Assembly (NCBI RefSeq): GCF_049056525.1
Contig: NZ_JBHUPT010000069.1
Span: forward strand, 1 to 64,000
DNA length: 64,000 nucleotides
Reading direction: 5' to 3'
From: Leisingera coralii
Lineage (GTDB): Bacteria; Pseudomonadota; Alphaproteobacteria; Rhodobacterales; Rhodobacteraceae
Shown: in pieces, positions 62,784 to 64,000 of the stretch
How positions within the stretch are numbered: position 1 is the first letter of the stretch
Layout of the letters: every line of letters begins with the position of its first letter
Notes under the pieces: generated by a model
Seen by the model: only the letters and a program-made list of their open reading frames with translations
Database searches by the model: none
What the model was told of the DNA's origin: nothing
Position numbers and translations under genes: made by a program

Positions 62784-63791
62784 ATGACTGAGAAAATCAC
62801 CCTTCAGGACAGTTACCAGGCGCGGGAACGGATTACCGGGCGGGTCCGGCGGACAGCTCTTGTGGAGTCTCCCGCCCTGAGCACGCTTTGCGGCGGGCAG
62901 GTCGCGCTGAAACTGGAGAGCACCCAGATCACCGGCAGTTTCAAGCTGCGCGGCGCCACCAATGCGGTCTTGTCGCTGACGGAGGAACAGCGCGCCGCCG
63001 GGGTCGTTGGCGTCTCCACCGGCAACCACGGGCGCGGGCTGGCCTATGCGGCGGCGCAGGCCGGGGTGCGCTGCATCATCTGCATGTCGGAGCTGGTGCC
63101 GCAGAACAAGGTCGAGGGCATCAAGTCCCACGGCGCTGAGGTGCGGATCACGGGCCGCTCGCAGGATGATGCTCAGGTGGAGGTGGACCGGCTGGTGGCG
63201 GAGGGCATGACCATGCTGCCGCCGTTCGACCACCGCGATATTATCGCGGGCCAAAGCACCGTGGCGCTGGAAATGCTGGAGCAGATGCCGGAACTGGAAA
63301 CCGTGCTGGTGCCCCTGTCGGGCGGCGGGCTGATTTCCGGGGTGGCGATGGTGATGAAGGCGGTGAACCCGGCGATCCGGGTGATCGGCGTCAGCATGGA
63401 GCGAGGGGCTGCGATGTATGAATGCCTGCAGGCCGGCAGGCCGGTGCAGGTGGAAGAGCTGCCGACGCTGGCGGATTCCCTCGGCGGCGGCATCGGGTTG
63501 GACAATGCCTATACCTTTGAAATGACAAAAGCATTCGTCGATGATGTGGTGCTGGTCTCCGAGACGGAAATCGCGGCGGCCATCCGCCACGCCTATGTCG
63601 AGGAGCGGCTGGTGATCGAGGGCTCTGGCAGTGTTGGTATTGCGGCGCTGCTGGTGGGCAGGATTGAGCATCCGGGGCGCTGCGCTGTGCTGGTCAGCGG
63701 CCAGAACATCGGCATGGACCTGCACAAGCGCATCATTGATGGTGAGGATGTGGACGTCGCGGCGGAGACCGGGGGAGGTGCAGATGCCTGA
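62784..63791 (+). CDS. eutB: EutB, threonine dehydratase-like PLP enzyme of ectoine catabolism
   Basis: This 335-residue fold-type II PLP enzyme has the PLP lysine K54 in ITGSFKLRGATN and a phosphate-binding glycine loop PLSGGGLISG. It resembles threonine/serine dehydratases; in ectoine clusters EutB is proposed to help convert 5-hydroxyectoine toward ectoine with EutA and EutC. The stop overlaps the eutC start by eight bases. Confidence 0.88.
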   Translation: MTEKITLQDSYQARERITGRVRRTALVESPALSTLCGGQVALKLESTQITGSFKLRGATNAVLSLTEEQRAAGVVGVSTGNHGRGLAYAAAQAGVRCIICMSELVPQNKVEGIKSHGAEVRITGRSQDDAQVEVDRLVAEGMTMLPPFDHRDIIAGQSTVALEMLEQMPELETVLVPLSGGGLISGVAMVMKAVNPAIRVIGVSMERGAAMYECLQAGRPVQVEELPTLADSLGGGIGLDNAYTFEMTKAFVDDVVLVSETEIAAAIRHAYVEERLVIEGSGSVGIAALLVGRIEHPGRCAVLVSGQNIGMDLHKRIIDGEDVDVAAETGGGADA

Positions 63792-64000
63792 CATCAAGAT
63801 CCTGACGGAGGCGGAGCTGCGAGAACTGGTGCCGCTGGATGCGGGCGCGGTGGACTGTGTCGAGCAGGGCTTCACCACGCTGGCCGGAGGCGGGGTGGAG
63901 ATGCCGCCGATCATGACGCTGCTGGTCCCGGACCACAACGGGGAGGTCTGCGTGAAGACTGCCTATGTGCCGGGGATCGAGAGTTTTGCGATGAAGATGA
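63784..64000 (+). CDS. eutC: EutC, ornithine cyclodeaminase family, N-terminal 72 residues (runs off the right edge)
   Basis: The visible part reads MPDIKILTEAELRELVPL and includes GGGVEMPPIMTLLVPDHNGEVCVKTAYVPG, the N-terminal substrate-binding region of the ornithine cyclodeaminase/mu-crystallin family. It overlaps eutB by eight bases. In ectoine clusters this gene is followed by eutD and eutE (ectoine hydrolase and deacetylase), which would lie to the right of the window. Confidence 0.88.
   Translation, partial: MPDIKILTEAELRELVPLDAGAVDCVEQGFTTLAGGGVEMPPIMTLLVPDHNGEVCVKTAYVPGIESFAMKM

Overview
The window looks like chromosomal (or chromid) DNA of a marine alphaproteobacterium of the Roseobacter group (Rhodobacterales; Ruegeria/Leisingera/Phaeobacter-like). 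It is GC-rich and densely packed, and carries a collection of catabolic modules for small marine osmolytes, sulfonates and amines, plus a CO-oxidation locus. No rRNA, tRNA, CRISPR array, prophage or intact insertion sequence was seen. The identification rests on gene content and motif reading, not on a database search.

Layout from left to right. (1) 1-6073: the 5' end of xsc (sulfoacetaldehyde acetyltransferase) and a GMC-family dehydrogenase on the minus strand, divergent from a TRAP transporter and an IclR regulator. This matches an isethionate-catabolic locus (iseJ, iseKLM, iseR). (2) 6463-18295: a GlxA/GbdR-type AraC regulator followed by one long plus-strand operon. It encodes a glycine-betaine-type ABC transporter (permease, ATPase, permease, binding protein), a nitrilase-superfamily amidase, an acyl-CoA dehydrogenase, an acyl-CoA ligase, two enoyl-CoA hydratases, a hot-dog thioesterase and an MmgE/PrpD protein. 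It looks like uptake plus beta-oxidation-style breakdown of a carnitine- or betaine-like zwitterion, and is the best candidate for an undescribed pathway. (3) 18484-29146, minus strand: a form I aerobic CO dehydrogenase cluster (coxMSL with coxD, E, F, G), a CoxC-like MHYT-LytTR regulator, a chemoreceptor and a small exported protein. (4) 29388-36492: SauST-like sulfoacetate activation and reduction enzymes with a tripartite tricarboxylate transporter and a divergent LacI regulator. The product, sulfoacetaldehyde, would feed xsc at the left edge. (5) 36963-42360: an aminotransferase, amidase and orphan peptide-type binding protein operon, divergent from a LysR regulator.

(6) 42424-55919: a complete quinohemoprotein amine dehydrogenase (QHNDH) locus (qhpG, A, D, C, B, F, E and two AraC regulators), followed by an aldehyde dehydrogenase and an acyl-CoA synthetase. 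Together these would carry a primary amine to aldehyde, acid and acyl-CoA. (7) 55927-57028: a lone nucleotidyltransferase-fold gene with two strong palindromes at its 5' end. (8) 57102-64000: an ectoine/5-hydroxyectoine uptake and catabolic locus (enuR, uehABC, usp, eutA, eutB, start of eutC), which runs off the right edge.

Two cross-cutting patterns stand out. Four solute-binding-protein genes from three unrelated transporter families are each followed by a perfect GC-rich hairpin inside the operon. Two regulators of families that bind direct repeats (LytTR and AraC) have matching 21-bp-period direct repeats upstream of the operons they probably control.
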